From NCBI GenBank assembly GCA_020638735.1, contig JACKHZ010000009.1, positions 124,001 to 188,000 on the forward strand: a stretch of DNA of 64,000 nt. The letters are read 5' to 3'. The number at the start of each line of letters is the position of its first letter. Position 1 is the first letter of the stretch. The notes under the pieces are model-generated. The model did not search any database. It worked only from the letters and a program-made list of their open reading frames with translations, and was not told the DNA's origin. The DNA is from Planctomycetota bacterium. GTDB taxonomy: Bacteria; Planctomycetota; UBA1135; UBA2386. This document shows, piece after piece, positions 26,888-35,300 of this stretch. A program made the position numbers and the translations under genes.

Positions 26888-28105
26888 TCAGCGCGCCGAC
26901 GGCGCGCTCGGCGACTCCGGCTGGTGAGCCTGCTCACCGTGCCCGATGGTGCCCGGAGCGCGGTGCGGCACGTGCGGTTCCCAGCCGAGCACGATCAGCA
27001 TGACGAAGAAGCCGAGCACGTAGCCGACCGCGACGTGCCAGCCCTGCAGCAGCCAGTTCTTCACCGACCTGGCCTCCGGGAACAACCCCGACAAGGCGAC
27101 GCCGGCCGACGAGCCGAACCACAGCATCGACCCGCCGTAGCCGACGCAGAAGGCGAGGAACCCCCAGTCGTAACCGCCCTGCCGGATGGCCAGCGCGGTC
27201 AGCGGGATGTTGTCGAAGAACGCCGAGACGAAGCCGAGACCGAGCGCCGACCACGGCGTCGCCGCCGGCAGGTCGTCGACCGGCATCATCGACGCCGACA
27301 GCACCAGGCTCAGCAAGAACACCATGCCGGTGGCGGCGCCCGGCAGCACCTTCCACTCCGGCGTGCGCCACAGGCCGCCGAGCGCGATCGCGGCCCACAC
27401 GCCCACCGCGGGGAAGCCGAGCCACAGGTTCGTGCCGATCGCGCCGGCGAGGATCGCGGCGACGATCGCCACGCAGCCGCGGTCGACCGGCTCGGCGCCG
27501 TACCCGCTGCGCACCAGCGGCTGCAGCGCGTGCTGCTGACGGCTCGCGAACCAGCCGAAGAACGCGAGCGCCACCGCCGCGCCGATGCCCGCTTCGCAGA
27601 CGTCCAGCGGGGAAACGCCATCGAGCCAGATCATCGTCGTCGTGGTGTCGCCGACCACCGAGCCGGCGCCGCCGGCGTTGCTGGCGGCGACGATCGCGGC
27701 CAGATAGCCGATGTGCACGCGACGCCGGAACAGGGTCACCGCGGCCGCGCCGCCGATCAGCGCCGCGGCGATGTTGTCGAGCACCGACGACATCAGCGCC
27801 ACCACCACCAGCAGCGACATCGCGCCGAGCCGACCGGCCGGCAGCACCCGCGTGAGGCGCTCCGGCAACTTGCTGCGCTCGAAGTAGCTCGCCAGCACCG
27901 AGAAGCCGAGCAGCAGCCCGCCGAGGTTGACGACGTTCTTCCACTCGTGCGCCGCATGGTGCACGACGTCGAAGTCGGTGAAGGACAGGCGCGTCAGCAG
28001 GACCAGGCAGAGCCCGGTGACGGCGATGCGCAGCGCGTGCTTGTGGAAGCGCGCGATCCCGATCAGGGTCGCGGCGAACAAACCGAACAGGATGTTGGTG
28101 GCCAA
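26888..28105 (-). CDS. NhaD/ion-transporter superfamily permease
   Basis: About ten to twelve hydrophobic segments and two matched inner motifs, SSVLDNIAAALIGG in the N-terminal half and SAFFDNIPLTALAI in the C-terminal half, place this in the ion transporter superfamily. That superfamily includes NhaD sodium/proton antiporters and citrate or arsenite permeases. The paired Asp-Asn helices form its transport core. Substrate is not fixed by sequence; sodium/proton exchange is the best guess. The start is unclear: a TTG at 28105 gives 405 residues beginning at the first membrane helix, while the open frame runs to a GTG at 28339 through residues that look non-coding. A divergent gene starts at 28333. 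Confidence 0.75.
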   Translation of the reverse strand: MATNILFGLFAATLIGIARFHKHALRIAVTGLCLVLLTRLSFTDFDVVHHAAHEWKNVVNLGGLLLGFSVLASYFERSKLPERLTRVLPAGRLGAMSLLVVVALMSSVLDNIAAALIGGAAAVTLFRRRVHIGYLAAIVAASNAGGAGSVVGDTTTTMIWLDGVSPLDVCEAGIGAAVALAFFGWFASRQQHALQPLVRSGYGAEPVDRGCVAIVAAILAGAIGTNLWLGFPAVGVWAAIALGGLWRTPEWKVLPGAATGMVFLLSLVLSASMMPVDDLPAATPWSALGLGFVSAFFDNIPLTALAIRQGGYDWGFLAFCVGYGGSMLWFGSSAGVALSGLFPEARSVKNWLLQGWHVAVGYVLGFFVMLIVLGWEPHVPHRAPGTIGHGEQAHQPESPSAPSAR

Positions 28106-28332
28106 GGCCGGCGACGCCGCAGAGGCGTCCTCTGTTGCAGGACGGACCGCCCAGGCGAATCGCGCGGCGCGGACCGACTCACGACGATTACATCGACCGG
28201 AACTCCCGCGGAGAAGAGGCGAGTTCTGCGGCCACGTACCACGTGCCGTCCCGGACCGGGGCGGCACAGGCCTCGCCACACTGTCGATGCCGAAGCACGC
28301 GTCGAGTAAACCGGCACACAGGAATCCGCCTG

Positions 28333-28767
28333 ATGCCACCCCACTCCCGCCCTCCCTTGCACCTGCGCCTGCTGGGCCTGGCGCCGACCCTGGTCGCGCT
28401 CTTGTGGATCGCCGGCGTGGCCCACTTCCGCGACATGGCGCTGTCCGGCGTCGAGTGGGCCGTGGTCTGCGCCGCCGCGTTCGCGGTCCAGACCGTCACC
28501 GCGCGCCTGCGGCCCCGTCGCCCGCTGCCGCCGCTGCCGGAGGGAGCGAGTCCCGGCATGGTCGCCGCGACCGCGGCGCTGTTCGTCGCCGGGCTGTTCG
28601 GGCTGCTCGGCGGCGCCGCCGAAGCTCTCACGCCCGAGCCTGCGGGCGGCAACGCCGCCTGGGGCCTGCGCACGCTGTGGCACGCCGCCTGCGCCTTCGC
28701 CGCCGCCTACTGCGCCTTCCTTGCCCGCCTGCTGCGCGCCGGCACGCCACCGCCGCCCACTGCGTGA
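28333..28767 (+). CDS. Small membrane protein of unknown function
   Basis: The 144-residue product has four hydrophobic segments, at roughly 10-30, 36-52, 76-98 and 108-130, and a proline-rich C-terminal end. I recognise no family. The ATG at 28333 gives MPPHSRPPLHLRLLG; the open frame extends further upstream but looks non-coding. It is divergent from the NhaD-like permease and converges with the U32 gene, whose stop is four bases from this one. Nothing in its surroundings gives a role. Confidence 0.55.
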   Translation: MPPHSRPPLHLRLLGLAPTLVALLWIAGVAHFRDMALSGVEWAVVCAAAFAVQTVTARLRPRRPLPPLPEGASPGMVAATAALFVAGLFGLLGGAAEALTPEPAGGNAAWGLRTLWHAACAFAAAYCAFLARLLRAGTPPPPTA

Positions 28768-28771
28768 CGCG

Positions 28772-31402
28772 TCACTCGAGCAGCAGCTTCATGCCGCCCT
28801 GGGCGACGCCGATCTGTCCGGACGCACCGGTACGACGCGCCAGTTCGTCCGGCCCAAGCCTCCCCGCCAACAGTTCGCGCCAGGCGTCGAGCACCGCCGC
28901 CACCTCGCGCGCCGACTCGCGCACGAATTCGACCCGGAAGCGCCGCACGCCCGCGTCTCGAAGCCGCCGGGTCCATTGCGCGCTCTGCTGCGGCTCGTGG
29001 TGAAAGACCGTGTTGCGGCAACCGACGTCGACGATCACCGGATGCTCGCGGCCGGTGTGGTCGCGCAGCGCCACCCGATGTCGCTCGCAGGGCCGACCGC
29101 ACGAGCGGAAGTCGCGGCCGTTGCTGAGCAGGTGCGCGTAGACGCAGTGTTCGGTGTGGAAGGTCGGGATGCGGTGGTGCGCGACGATCGCCACGCGCGA
29201 CGGCGCGACTTCCTGCAGCATCGCCAGCAGCTGCTGCTCGTCGAGGTCGAACGAAGCGGTGATGGTCTCGAGCCCGAGGCCGAGCAGATGCCGCGCGGTC
29301 AGCGAATTGCTCGCGTTCAGTGAGAAGTCGCCGTGCAGCGCGAAGCGGGCGCCGGTCGCGCGCGCGGCGAGACAGCGCATCAGCGCGCCGAAGTGCCGCA
29401 CCAGCACGCCGTCCGGCTCCAGCTTGAGGATGCGCTCGACCAGCGCCTGCTCGCCCGGCTTGCCGACGCGCGTGGTCGCGACGGTGGCGGCGACCCCCGC
29501 CGCGCGGGCGCGCTCGAAGGCCTTGCCGAGCCCCACGAACTCCATCCAGTCGAGCTCGACCTCGTCGACGCCGGCCGCGAGGGCCGCCTCGAGCTGTTCG
29601 TCGCTGCGCACCAGCGGCACCACCACCGGCCCGCGCGTGTCGACTTCGATCGGCGCGAACGCCGCCGCGACCCGCGGCAGCGCCGGACGCACGTCGAGCG
29701 TGCGCACCGGCCCGCGCTCGAGCTGCGGCAGCAGCGCGGCGACCAATCGGCGGCGCAGCTCCTTGAGCTCGCCGGTCGGCACGTAGAGCCCCGGCGCCAA
29801 CGCGTCGCAAGCGAGCGCGCCGAGGCGCAACGGCGTGCCGCCGAAGGCGCCGACCTTGTCGCGCAGCAGCGCCGCGTCGAGCCCTTGACGCTGCGCCGCC
29901 TGCAGCGGCACATCGGTCACGGCCTCGGCGGTGAAGCCGCGGCAACGCGCCGTCACCTGCAGCGGCTCGCCGAGCGCGCCGCGCACCGTCAGGTCGACGG
30001 GGTTGCGCCCTTCCGGCTCGAACGCGTCGTCGCGCACCTGCTTCTGCGCCGCGACCTGCAGCGCCGGATCGCTGTTGGCGAACACCCGGTCGCCGGGGCG
30101 CACGCGCGTCAGGTCCGGGCCCGGCTGGCCGAAGCCGAGCCACAGCTCGCCGCCGCCGCCGACAGCCTCGCGACGCTCGACGGCGAACAGCGGCCCTCCC
30201 GGCTCGCGTTCGCTCTCCGGGTCGCCCTGATCGAAGACCACGCCCATGCCTGGTCGCAGCGACACCGGGGCCGCGTCGCCGGCCGGCGGCAACGGCGCCG
30301 CGCGTTCGCCGATCGGCGCGTCGGGTCGTTCGCCGGCGGCGAGCCCGCGCGCGCCGGTCCACGGCCGGCCGCTGCCGTCGTCGCCCTCGCGCACCACCAC
30401 CACGTTGCCCTGCACGTGCGACACCCGCCCGACGAACACCCCGCGGTGCTTCGGGAAGCGCCCCTCGACCAGCGTCTGGTGGTCGCTGCCGCCGAGGAAG
30501 CCGTCGGAGAAGCCGCGCGTGTAGCTCAGCGACATCTCGAGCAGGTCGCGCGCCAGCTGCCGCTCGGCGGCCTTGCGATCGCCGCCGCCGGCCAGCGCGT
30601 CGACCCACCGCCGATAGCCGCCGGTCGCCGTGGCGACGTACTGCGGTCCCTTCTGCCGGCCCTCGATCTTGAGCCCGTGCACCGGCACGTCGAGCAGCTC
30701 CGGCACCGCACGCGCGCCGGCGAGGTCCTTCGGGCTCAGCAGGTAGCGCACGTCGTCGAGCGGCCGGCGACGACCGTCCACGACCAGCTCGTACGGCATG
30801 CGGCACGACTGCGCGCACTGGCCGCGGTTGGCCGAGCGGCCGCCCCACGCTTCGCTGGTCAGGCATTGCCCCGACCACGAGACGCACAGGGCACCGTGCA
30901 CGAACACCTCGAGCTCGGTCTCGGTGCCGGCGGCGAAGGCGCGGATCTCCTCGACCGACAGCTCGCGCGGCACCACGACGCGGGTCACGCCGAGCGCCGT
31001 CGCGAACGGCACCGCCGCCGGCTCGGCGATCGTCATCTGCGTGCTGGCGTGCAGCTCGAGCTGCGGACACACCGCACGCGCCAACAGGCAGACCGCCGGG
31101 TCCTGCACGATCAGCGCGTCGACGCCCGAGGCTGCGATGCTGCGCAGCACGCGCTCGAGCGCCGGCAGCTCGGGCTCGAACACCAGCGTGTTGAGCGTCA
31201 CGTAGGCGCGGGCGCCAGCCCGGTGCACGCGGGCGACCACCTCGGCCAGCTCCGCGGCGGCGAAGTTGGCGGCGCGGGCGCGCGCGTTGAAGCCGTCGCG
31301 CAGGCCGAAGTAGACGGCGTCGGCGCCGTTGGCCAGGGCGGCGCGCAGCGACTCCATCGAGCCGGCCGGGGCGAGCACTTCGGGACGGACGGCGTTCGTC
31401 AT
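28772..31402 (-). CDS. U32 peptidase family protein, RlhA-like RNA hydroxylase
   Basis: The 876-residue protein has the U32 core at its N-terminus (EVLAPAGSMESLRAALANGA). Four cysteines that would hold an iron-sulfur cluster are near C173, C180, C196 and C200 (SGQCLTSEAWG, RGQCAQSCRMP). Further cysteines near the C-terminus are in CGRPCERH and VDVGCRN. The long middle region fits the DUF3656-containing form seen in RlhA/YdcP. In Escherichia coli, members of this family hydroxylate 23S rRNA C2501 or tRNA uridine and need prephenate. A chorismate mutase gene, the source of prephenate, is divergent only 75 bases away. It is annotated as a peptidase by tradition; RNA modification is more likely. 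Confidence 0.88.
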   Translation of the reverse strand: MTNAVRPEVLAPAGSMESLRAALANGADAVYFGLRDGFNARARAANFAAAELAEVVARVHRAGARAYVTLNTLVFEPELPALERVLRSIAASGVDALIVQDPAVCLLARAVCPQLELHASTQMTIAEPAAVPFATALGVTRVVVPRELSVEEIRAFAAGTETELEVFVHGALCVSWSGQCLTSEAWGGRSANRGQCAQSCRMPYELVVDGRRRPLDDVRYLLSPKDLAGARAVPELLDVPVHGLKIEGRQKGPQYVATATGGYRRWVDALAGGGDRKAAERQLARDLLEMSLSYTRGFSDGFLGGSDHQTLVEGRFPKHRGVFVGRVSHVQGNVVVVREGDDGSGRPWTGARGLAAGERPDAPIGERAAPLPPAGDAAPVSLRPGMGVVFDQGDPESEREPGGPLFAVERREAVGGGGELWLGFGQPGPDLTRVRPGDRVFANSDPALQVAAQKQVRDDAFEPEGRNPVDLTVRGALGEPLQVTARCRGFTAEAVTDVPLQAAQRQGLDAALLRDKVGAFGGTPLRLGALACDALAPGLYVPTGELKELRRRLVAALLPQLERGPVRTLDVRPALPRVAAAFAPIEVDTRGPVVVPLVRSDEQLEAALAAGVDEVELDWMEFVGLGKAFERARAAGVAATVATTRVGKPGEQALVERILKLEPDGVLVRHFGALMRCLAARATGARFALHGDFSLNASNSLTARHLLGLGLETITASFDLDEQQLLAMLQEVAPSRVAIVAHHRIPTFHTEHCVYAHLLSNGRDFRSCGRPCERHRVALRDHTGREHPVIVDVGCRNTVFHHEPQQSAQWTRRLRDAGVRRFRVEFVRESAREVAAVLDAWRELLAGRLGPDELARRTGASGQIGVAQGGMKLLLE

Positions 31403-31464
31403 CGGCCCCGAGGTCGTATCCGTCGCGCGCCGGACTGGCAATCGCCGACCGCCCCGTCGGCGCG

Positions 31465-31470
31465 TAGCCT
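31465..31470 (+). promoter_or_regulatory. -10-like TAGCCT before chorismate mutase
   Basis: TAGCCT ends seven bases before the ATG at 31478. A transcript starting the usual distance downstream would have almost no leader, and there is no Shine-Dalgarno sequence, which is consistent with leaderless translation. No clear -35 was found. Confidence 0.3.
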
Positions 31471-31477
31471 TGGCGAC

Positions 31478-31759
31478 ATGACGCCCGACGACCCGCTGCG
31501 CGCGCTGCGCGCCGACATGGACGCGCTCAACGACCGCATGCTGGCGGCGCTGCACGAGCGCGCCCGCCTGGCCCGTCGCATCGGTCGGCTGAAGCGGGAC
31601 ACCGGCGCCGCGGCCGTCGATCCGGCGCGCGAACAGGCGATGCTGGCCGCGGCGTTGGCGGCGGCGCCCGCCGACGGCTTCCCGGCCCCCGCGTTGACGG
31701 CGATCCTCGGCGCGGTGTTCGCCGCCTCGCGCGAGCTGGTGCGCGCGCCCGACCGCTGA
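31478..31759 (+). CDS. Chorismate mutase, AroQ type
   Basis: This 93-residue all-helical enzyme converts chorismate to prephenate. The AroQ pattern is complete: LRADMDALNDRMLAALHERA, then LARRIGRLKRDTG with the catalytic Arg and Lys, and VDPAREQAML. It stands alone, not fused to prephenate dehydratase or a DAHP synthase. It is divergent from the U32/RlhA-like gene across 75 bases and converges with the hybrid kinase, whose stop is six bases away. Its product prephenate serves tyrosine and phenylalanine synthesis and is also reported to be required by U32-family RNA hydroxylases. Confidence 0.88.
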   Translation: MTPDDPLRALRADMDALNDRMLAALHERARLARRIGRLKRDTGAAAVDPAREQAMLAAALAAAPADGFPAPALTAILGAVFAASRELVRAPDR

Positions 31760-31765
31760 GCGATC

Positions 31766-34234
31766 TCAGCCGCGCGCGGTGCGGCTGTCGCGGATCGCCT
31801 GCACCAGTTCGCCCCGCCGGAGCGGCTTGGAGGCGTATCCGTCACACCCGGCGGCGAGACAGCGTTCGCGGTCGCCGGTCATCGCGTTGGCGGTCAGAGC
31901 GACGATCGCGCCGTCGTAGCCGCGGCGGCGCAGCTCGGTGGTGGCCGCATAGCCGTCGAGCACGGGCATCTGCATGTCCATCAGGATCACGTCGAAGCTC
32001 GCGCCGGCGTCGCTCGCCGTGTCCACGGCCCGCAGACCGTCCCCCACCACGGTGACCACGGCGCCCGCGCGGCGCAGGGTCGCGGCGATCAGCCGCTGGT
32101 TGTCCGGACCGTCCTCGGCGAGCAGCACGCGCATGCCTCGCAGCACCCCGAGGTCGACGGCGCGCTGGTCCACCGGGCGCAGCACCGGCACTTCCCGGGT
32201 CCGCGCCGCGCCATCCGGCACGTCCACCGGCAGCGCGACGCGGAACGTGCTGCCGCGTCCGACCGTGCTGCGCACCGTCACGACGCCGCCGAGCAGCTGC
32301 ACCATGCGCTGGGTGATCGCCAGACCGAGCCCGGTGCCGCCGAAGCGCCGCGTCATCGTCGCGTCCGCCTGCACGAACGGCTCGAAGATGCGCTCCGTCT
32401 GCTCGTCGGTCATGCCGATGCCGGTGTCGACGACCTCGAGCACCAGCTGCGCGGCCTCGCGTCCCGTCTCCGGCTCGAACCCGATCCGCACCTGCACGCT
32501 GCCGCGCTCGGTGAACTTGACGGCGTTGCCGACGAGGTTCACGAGGATCTGCCGCAGCCGCGTCGGATCGGTCACCACCGTCACCGGGATGTCGTCGACG
32601 CAACAGACCGCCAGCTCGATGCCCTTGGCCGCGGCCCGCCCCTGCATCAGCCCGCGCACCTCGGCGGCGAGCGACAACGGCGAGCAGTGCACGCTCTCGA
32701 CCGTCATGCGCCCGTCCTCGACCTTCGACAGGTCGAGGATGTCGTTGATGATGGTCAGCAGGTGTTCGCCGTTGCGCTGGATGGTCGCCAGCGCCTCGCT
32801 GTGCTCGCTGCCCTGCAGCGCCTCCACCAAGGTCTCCGTGTAGCCGAGGATCGCGGTCATCGGCGTGCGGATCTCGTGGCTCATGTTGGCGAGGAAGGCG
32901 CTCTTCGCCGCCGTCGCCTGCTCGGCGCGCGCCATCGCCTCCTGCAGCACGACGTTGGCCTGCGCGATCGACTCGGCCTGCTGCATCAACGCCTGCTCGG
33001 TGCGCTTGTGCTCGCTGATGTCGCGCACGATGCCGGTGAACATGTGTTCGTCGCCGACCCGCATCTCGCTGATCGCGAGGTCCATCGGGAAGCTGGTGCC
33101 GTCCTTGCGCAGGCCGATCACTTCGCGCCCCGTGCCCATGACCCGCGGCGCGCCGGTGCGCAGGTAGCGGCGGATGTAGCCGTCGTGACGCTCCCGATGC
33201 GGCGACGGCATCAGCACGTTGACGTTGCGGCCGATCAGCTCGGCCGCGCTGTAGCCGAACAGCCGTTCGGCGGCGCGGTTGACCGACTCGATGCGCCCGT
33301 CGGCCCAGATCGTGACGATCGCGTCCACCGCGGCCTCGACGATCGCGCGGGTCTTCCCTTCGCTGCGCCGCAGCGCCAGCTCGCTGCGCTTCTGCGCCGT
33401 GATGTCGCGGTCGGTCACCGCGACGCAAGCCGGCTCCCCGCCGCTCCCTTCGAGCAAGGTCATCGTCGACAGCACGTCGACGAGGTCGCCCTGCGCCGTC
33501 ACGCGCTGCGTCTCGTACGGCAGCAGCTGCTCGCCCGCGAGGACCCGCCGCAGACGATCCGTCCACTCGCCGACGCGATCGGCGGGCAGCATCGTGCGCA
33601 CGTGCATCCCCAGGGATGCGTCCCTCTTGTACCCGTACAGGCGTTCGGCGCCGCTGCTCCAGTGGGTGATGGTGCCGTCCAGCGAGATCGTCGCCGCGGC
33701 GTCGTGCGAGTCCTTCGCCAACGCCGAGAGCCGCCGACGCTCGGCCTCCGCGGCGCGCATCGGCACCAGATCCCGGACGACGGCGACGAAGAACAGGCGA
33801 CCGCCGATCGGGGCCTCGCAGAGCGACAGCTGCACGGGGAACGTGTGGCCGTCGACGCGACGACCGGTCGCCACCTGCGCCTCTCCGCCACCGCCGTTGC
33901 CGCCGCCATCGTTCCCGGTGAGGCAGCGACGCAGCTCGGCGTCGAGCGGATCGAGCAGCGACGTGACGACCAGCGTCTGGAGCGGACGCCCAACGACCGA
34001 GGCGGTGCGGCAGCCGAACAGGCGCTCGGCGCCTTCGTTGAGCGCGACGATGCTGCCGAGCTCGTCGACCGTCAGCACCGCGTCCGTCCCGCCGGCCGCC
34101 AACCGTCGCAGCTCGACCAGCTCGTCGTACGGCACCGCCGCGTCAGCGGCGTCCGGCAATGATGCGTCGTCTCGGGGCGTCGTGGACATCAGGGCTGGCG
34201 CCGCGCCGTCCCTGTTCGGCGCGCGTACCTTCAT
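31766..34234 (-). CDS. Hybrid histidine kinase with three PAS domains
   Basis: The 822-residue sensor has three PAS domains at about 40-160, 168-285 and 293-410. They are followed by a HisKA dimerisation domain with phospho-acceptor H453 (NMSHEIRTPM) and an ATPase domain with N box (LVNLVGNAVKF), DTGIGM and GTGLGLAI. A C-terminal receiver has its Asp in VILMDMQMPVLDG. No membrane segment is evident, so it is probably cytoplasmic and senses an internal cue such as redox or a small ligand. The start could be the ATG at 34234 or 34189; neither has a ribosome binding site. No DNA-binding regulator is adjacent. Confidence 0.92.
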   Translation of the reverse strand: MKVRAPNRDGAAPALMSTTPRDDASLPDAADAAVPYDELVELRRLAAGGTDAVLTVDELGSIVALNEGAERLFGCRTASVVGRPLQTLVVTSLLDPLDAELRRCLTGNDGGGNGGGGEAQVATGRRVDGHTFPVQLSLCEAPIGGRLFFVAVVRDLVPMRAAEAERRRLSALAKDSHDAAATISLDGTITHWSSGAERLYGYKRDASLGMHVRTMLPADRVGEWTDRLRRVLAGEQLLPYETQRVTAQGDLVDVLSTMTLLEGSGGEPACVAVTDRDITAQKRSELALRRSEGKTRAIVEAAVDAIVTIWADGRIESVNRAAERLFGYSAAELIGRNVNVLMPSPHRERHDGYIRRYLRTGAPRVMGTGREVIGLRKDGTSFPMDLAISEMRVGDEHMFTGIVRDISEHKRTEQALMQQAESIAQANVVLQEAMARAEQATAAKSAFLANMSHEIRTPMTAILGYTETLVEALQGSEHSEALATIQRNGEHLLTIINDILDLSKVEDGRMTVESVHCSPLSLAAEVRGLMQGRAAAKGIELAVCCVDDIPVTVVTDPTRLRQILVNLVGNAVKFTERGSVQVRIGFEPETGREAAQLVLEVVDTGIGMTDEQTERIFEPFVQADATMTRRFGGTGLGLAITQRMVQLLGGVVTVRSTVGRGSTFRVALPVDVPDGAARTREVPVLRPVDQRAVDLGVLRGMRVLLAEDGPDNQRLIAATLRRAGAVVTVVGDGLRAVDTASDAGASFDVILMDMQMPVLDGYAATTELRRRGYDGAIVALTANAMTGDRERCLAAGCDGYASKPLRRGELVQAIRDSRTARG

Positions 34235-34330
34235 CGGCCACCGCCGGCGCCGACCGGAGCCGCCGAGCTGCTTTGCGTTCCGGGTTCCAGCCCCCGATCG
34301 CCCCGCTCCCGCGCGGCACCGGGTTGCTAC

Positions 34331-35170
34331 CTAGGGCCGCTCCGCATCGAGCCCCGGCGATGGTTCGTTTCGCGGCCAGACCTGGGGAAAGTACCTGCCA
34401 CGCACCGCCGCGCCGACCGGCAGCAAATCGGCGCCGCGCAGCAGCGGGGCGCTGTCGTCGGCGACGCGCACGTCGGGGCCGACGAAGTTGAGCACCGCGG
34501 CACGCCGCCAGCGCTCGCTGCCGTTCGGCCCGCTGCCGTGCAAGGTGTGGCTGTGGTGCAGCGTCGCCTGGCCGGCGCGCAGCGGCACGGCGACGGGAGC
34601 GAAGACCGTCGACGCCGGCAGGTGCGCACGCACCGCCTCCAAGGGCGCGTCGAACGGCAGCTTCGGCAGCAGCGGCCAGCGATGGCTGCCGGGCACGAAC
34701 ATCAGGCAACCGCTGCGTTCGTCGGCGTCGTCGAGCATCAGGTTGACGGTGACGTGCTGCGCCGGCGCGGTCCTGGTCCAGTACGAGTAGTCCTGGTGCC
34801 ACGGCACGACGCCGGGATGGCGCGGCGGCTTGGCGAACACCTGGTCGTGGAACAGCCACAGCGTCTCGACGCCCAGCGCCCGCGCCGCGGGCCCCACCAC
34901 CCGCTCGTCGAACACCAATCGCCGCAGCCGATCGTGCACCAGCCAGCCGCCGAGGAAGTGGCAGACGACCTCGTCGGGCCGCTCGGCGTGGGCGCGCTCG
35001 ACCTCGTAGAGGCGCGGCGCCAGGCGCGCCAGATCGGCGATCACCGCGGCGACGGCATCGCGCACCTCGACGACCTCGGCGGCGGAGAGCACTTCGATCG
35101 GGCCGACGAACCCGTCGCGCTCGAAGGCCTCACGCAGCGGATCCCGGCGCGTCGGCAGCGGCTCGGACAT
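34331..35170 (-). CDS. Phytanoyl-CoA dioxygenase (PhyH) family protein
   Basis: This is a non-haem iron, 2-oxoglutarate-dependent dioxygenase of 279 residues. The metal site is visible as H125-Q-D127 in VPWHQDYSYW and H211 in HTLHGSGPN. Arginine after NGSER would bind the 2-oxoglutarate carboxylate. SGCLMFVPGSHRWP between them is a family hallmark. The ATG at 35170 is preferred to an upstream start at 35218. In planctomycetes such enzymes are numerous and mostly uncharacterised; the substrate cannot be told. It is divergent from the amidase gene. Confidence 0.88.
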   Translation of the reverse strand: MSEPLPTRRDPLREAFERDGFVGPIEVLSAAEVVEVRDAVAAVIADLARLAPRLYEVERAHAERPDEVVCHFLGGWLVHDRLRRLVFDERVVGPAARALGVETLWLFHDQVFAKPPRHPGVVPWHQDYSYWTRTAPAQHVTVNLMLDDADERSGCLMFVPGSHRWPLLPKLPFDAPLEAVRAHLPASTVFAPVAVPLRAGQATLHHSHTLHGSGPNGSERWRRAAVLNFVGPDVRVADDSAPLLRGADLLPVGAAVRGRYFPQVWPRNEPSPGLDAERP

Positions 35171-35288
35171 GCGTCGATCATGCGCCGTCCGGTCCGGCTT
35201 CGCCACCGTGCGCTCCATGGCAAGGCCGGAACCACCGCCGCGGGGCCATCTCGACGGGCGTCGGCAGTGCGCGCAGCCGCCAGCCCGC

Positions 35289-35294
35289 TATCGT
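35289..35294 (+). promoter_or_regulatory. -10-like TATCGT before the amidase gene
   Basis: TATCGT lies six bases before the ATG at 35301, and no Shine-Dalgarno sequence is present. If used, the transcript would begin at or next to the start codon. Confidence 0.3.
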
Positions 35295-35300
35295 GCGGCC

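Noticed and set aside
28764..28775. Perfect palindrome GTGACGCGTCAC
   Set aside because: It is produced by two convergent TGA stops four bases apart and is too short to be called an operator without more evidence.
29333..31759. 808-residue open frame opposite the U32 gene
   Set aside because: Only its last 93 residues are a real gene (chorismate mutase, from 31478). The rest is an antisense shadow.
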